DNA from: Volvox africanus | Lineage: Eukaryota; Chlorophyta; Chlorophyceae; Chlamydomonadales; Volvocaceae | NCBI GenBank assembly: GCA_030268105.1 | Contig: BSDZ01000009.1 | Location: 2,183,501-2,247,500, forward strand | Length of the DNA stretch: 64,000 nucleotides | Direction of reading: 5' to 3' | Part shown: positions 62,290-64,000 of the stretch, in pieces | Layout of the letters: every line of letters begins with the position of its first letter | How positions within the stretch are numbered: the stretch's first letter is position 1 | Notes under the pieces: generated by a model | The model's input: the letters and a program-made list of their open reading frames with translations, nothing else | Told to the model about the DNA's origin: nothing | The model's database searches: none | Program-made: the position numbers and the translations under genes

Positions 62290-63813
62290 GACCAATTTAT
62301 GTCTTTTGCCGGATTTGCGCGCCAAAGCTGTCGGCAAAACTTGAGCTGTCGCTTAACCACGGCTAAGATGAATCTCTTGTGCGTTATGGTGAATCCAATA
62401 TCTTCTATAAGCTAGTGGAAACCTCTCCGAAGTTAGCCTATGGAGCTGCAGTGTCAGCAGGCGCCGTCAGTTGGCGCTGTCAACACTGGGTTCGTTTATT
62501 TTATACAAACTTAAACTTATATTAGAATGCCCCGTTGGCCGCATTTGATATTCAACATTTGTGAAAGATCACAAACGCACAAATGCACAAATGCTCGGTC
62601 CAACCGGTCTGCGGTTCGTAATTTGTCGGTCTGGCCTTTTTAGTGTGTTACGTTGCAACTTACTGGCTAACGTGATGGAAGCTTTGATTAATGAAAAATC
62701 CAAGCTTCAAAGATGTGCTCTTGCCGTTGTAAGGTGCTTGACAAGGCTGGAGTTGTGAAGACGCGAAACATTTATTCAGGCACATGAGTTGCTTTCCCAA
62801 GCATAGGGCTATCAGAATGAGCCAACAGAAATTATAATCTGCCATCTGCTACGTTGTTTGTTGTTCTGTTCTTGCGTCCTTGGATATGCCACCAACCGCC
62901 CAAACGGTAGCTAACTGTCCCGCCAAACCACTGCAACTGTAGCTATCGGTCTCTTACGTTTAGCACTCTCCCCAAGGGGTCCCCTTCTTGGGTTCACCTC
63001 TTGACCGGCCCCCAGCGGGCGATGCCGGCGAAGCGGCGACCGGCGACAATGACGCTGCTCATGCGATATAACGAGTTGAAGGCAAGTATTATAAGTGTCC
63101 AGGACAAGGAAACGAAACATCAATGAATTACACTATTTCTGTTCATAGGTCGCGTGGTGGGTTAGTGATTAAATGTTGACGATACTCAACTGTCTGTCGC
63201 GAAAATTATTGTTTGCGGGTACGAACAGCTGTGGGCGATTTGTCCTGGTGACATTGCAAGTGTCCTGGGATGCAGCTGTGGGCTAGCAGCGACATCAGGT
63301 GCAAGGAGATGGAAAGGTACACATGGAATTTAAGGTGGTTGAGCGGGAAGAAGTTAAAAGAAGTTGGATGGGGATAACCTCCGCACAATAAATTTGTTTT
63401 GTCTCCCACGTATAAGTTGGACCGTGTTGCGACCTCGGAAGAATACGCTTCCCTTTTCGTCAGCTCCCCTTGTTTGACATAACGACATGTTATGACCTCG
63501 TCGGCTTGAGCAGCTCTGACAGGTTGACTAATTATGTCAATGTATGTGACACCTTGCATAGTCAATTAATGAAATGGCAAGCATAACACGCGATAGGTAT
63601 GCACTAAATGTTGAATTTGTTCTTTGACAGAAGTCAGCATTCTGACTCCTGCACATGACGCCACACAGGGGATGCCTTTACTATGTTCCATGGATTGCTA
63701 CATTATGCGTTTGCCTTGGAATAGCGAGCCTTGGCGTATGGTGCGTATAAACCTGCTGTTTGGCGGGCAGATGGTTGGAACTAATGCATTTTATATCAAA
63801 AACTACATAACAG
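62290..63813. other. spacer upstream of WDR76
   Basis: Should hold the promoter of the minus-strand WDR76 gene. A minus-strand open stretch at 63565-63206 includes YIDIISQPVRAAQADEVITC but has no recognisable domain or splice partners. Nothing else could be supported. Confidence 0.4.
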
Positions 63814-64000
63814 GGCTTATTACACGAGGCGATGCAAAGACCTAACGCTGGAAGCTTTGGATGACCTTGGCATCAAGGCCAAAAATGTCGACCGTATTAA
63901 TATCGCGTTAATTGCAACTGCCATCACATATCTCGCCCTTGTCATGGTCATCTTCCTTATGAGCTTATGGAGATCGTTCATTGAAGCCGCACATGATGCA
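63814..64000 (+). CDS. possible exon of a membrane protein, cut by the window end
   Basis: After an acceptor-like AACAG (63809-63813) a frame runs open to the last base. It encodes a short amphipathic part (KDLTLEALDDLGIKAKNVDR) and then a clear hydrophobic span (ALIATAITYLALVMVIFL) before SLWRSFIEAAHDA. Upstream exons were not identified and the protein continues beyond the window, so no family can be named. Incoming phase would be 2. Confidence 0.35.

Overview
The window looks like nuclear DNA of a chlorophycean green alga, most likely of the volvocine (Chlamydomonas/Volvox) group. Genes are intron-dense with GT-AG splicing and have GC-rich exons that encode long Ala/Gly/Ser/Gln/Pro tracts. 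Introns and spacers carry many CA/TG, pentanucleotide and trinucleotide arrays, and TGTAA (the usual algal polyadenylation signal) occurs near some gene ends. Nothing bacterial, organellar or viral was seen. All gene models were built by eye from reading frames, splice consensus and intron phase. They are predictions without transcript support.

Left third: 1-4709 is repeat-rich and gene-poor. A 7-exon minus-strand gene (10929 to 4710) encodes a 1517-residue protein with an N-myristoylation/palmitoylation start, a SAM domain and a C-terminal coiled coil. Next is a plus-strand gene (12284-13939) with tandem SpoVS/Alba-like domains. Its missing upstream exon seems to lie inverted at 11873-11677. 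A complete 5-exon plus-strand gene (15670-17981) encodes a plastid-targeted, probably thylakoid-lumen, protein with four EF-hands. A complete 5-exon plus-strand gene (19017-22081) encodes an SPX-domain phosphate/inositol-pyrophosphate sensor.

Middle: 24143-24853 holds two exons resembling the central part of the ubiquitin shuttle/protease DDI1, without a visible ubiquitin-like or protease domain. After a repeat-rich spacer, a 16-exon minus-strand gene (43399 to 30018, 5' end not found) encodes a large receptor-like protein kinase. It has a Cys-containing ectodomain, one membrane span, a long low-complexity linker and a complete TKL/Raf-like kinase domain. Its introns hold a ~465 bp CCCCT array and a ~160 bp AAT array, and one exon is only 21 nt long.

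Right third: a 6-exon plus-strand gene (46375-50830) encodes a 929-residue protein with one Myb/SANT repeat, assembled across a 19-nt micro-exon. An 11-exon minus-strand gene (62289 to 55474) encodes a WDR76/CMR1-type WD40 protein with a probable GC-AG intron. The last 187 bases hold a possible exon of a membrane protein that runs off the window.

The genes do not form a pathway. They are independent eukaryotic loci. Most have signalling or nuclear themes: Ca2+, phosphate, receptor kinase, membrane-anchored SAM scaffold, Myb regulator and DNA-damage-linked WD40.
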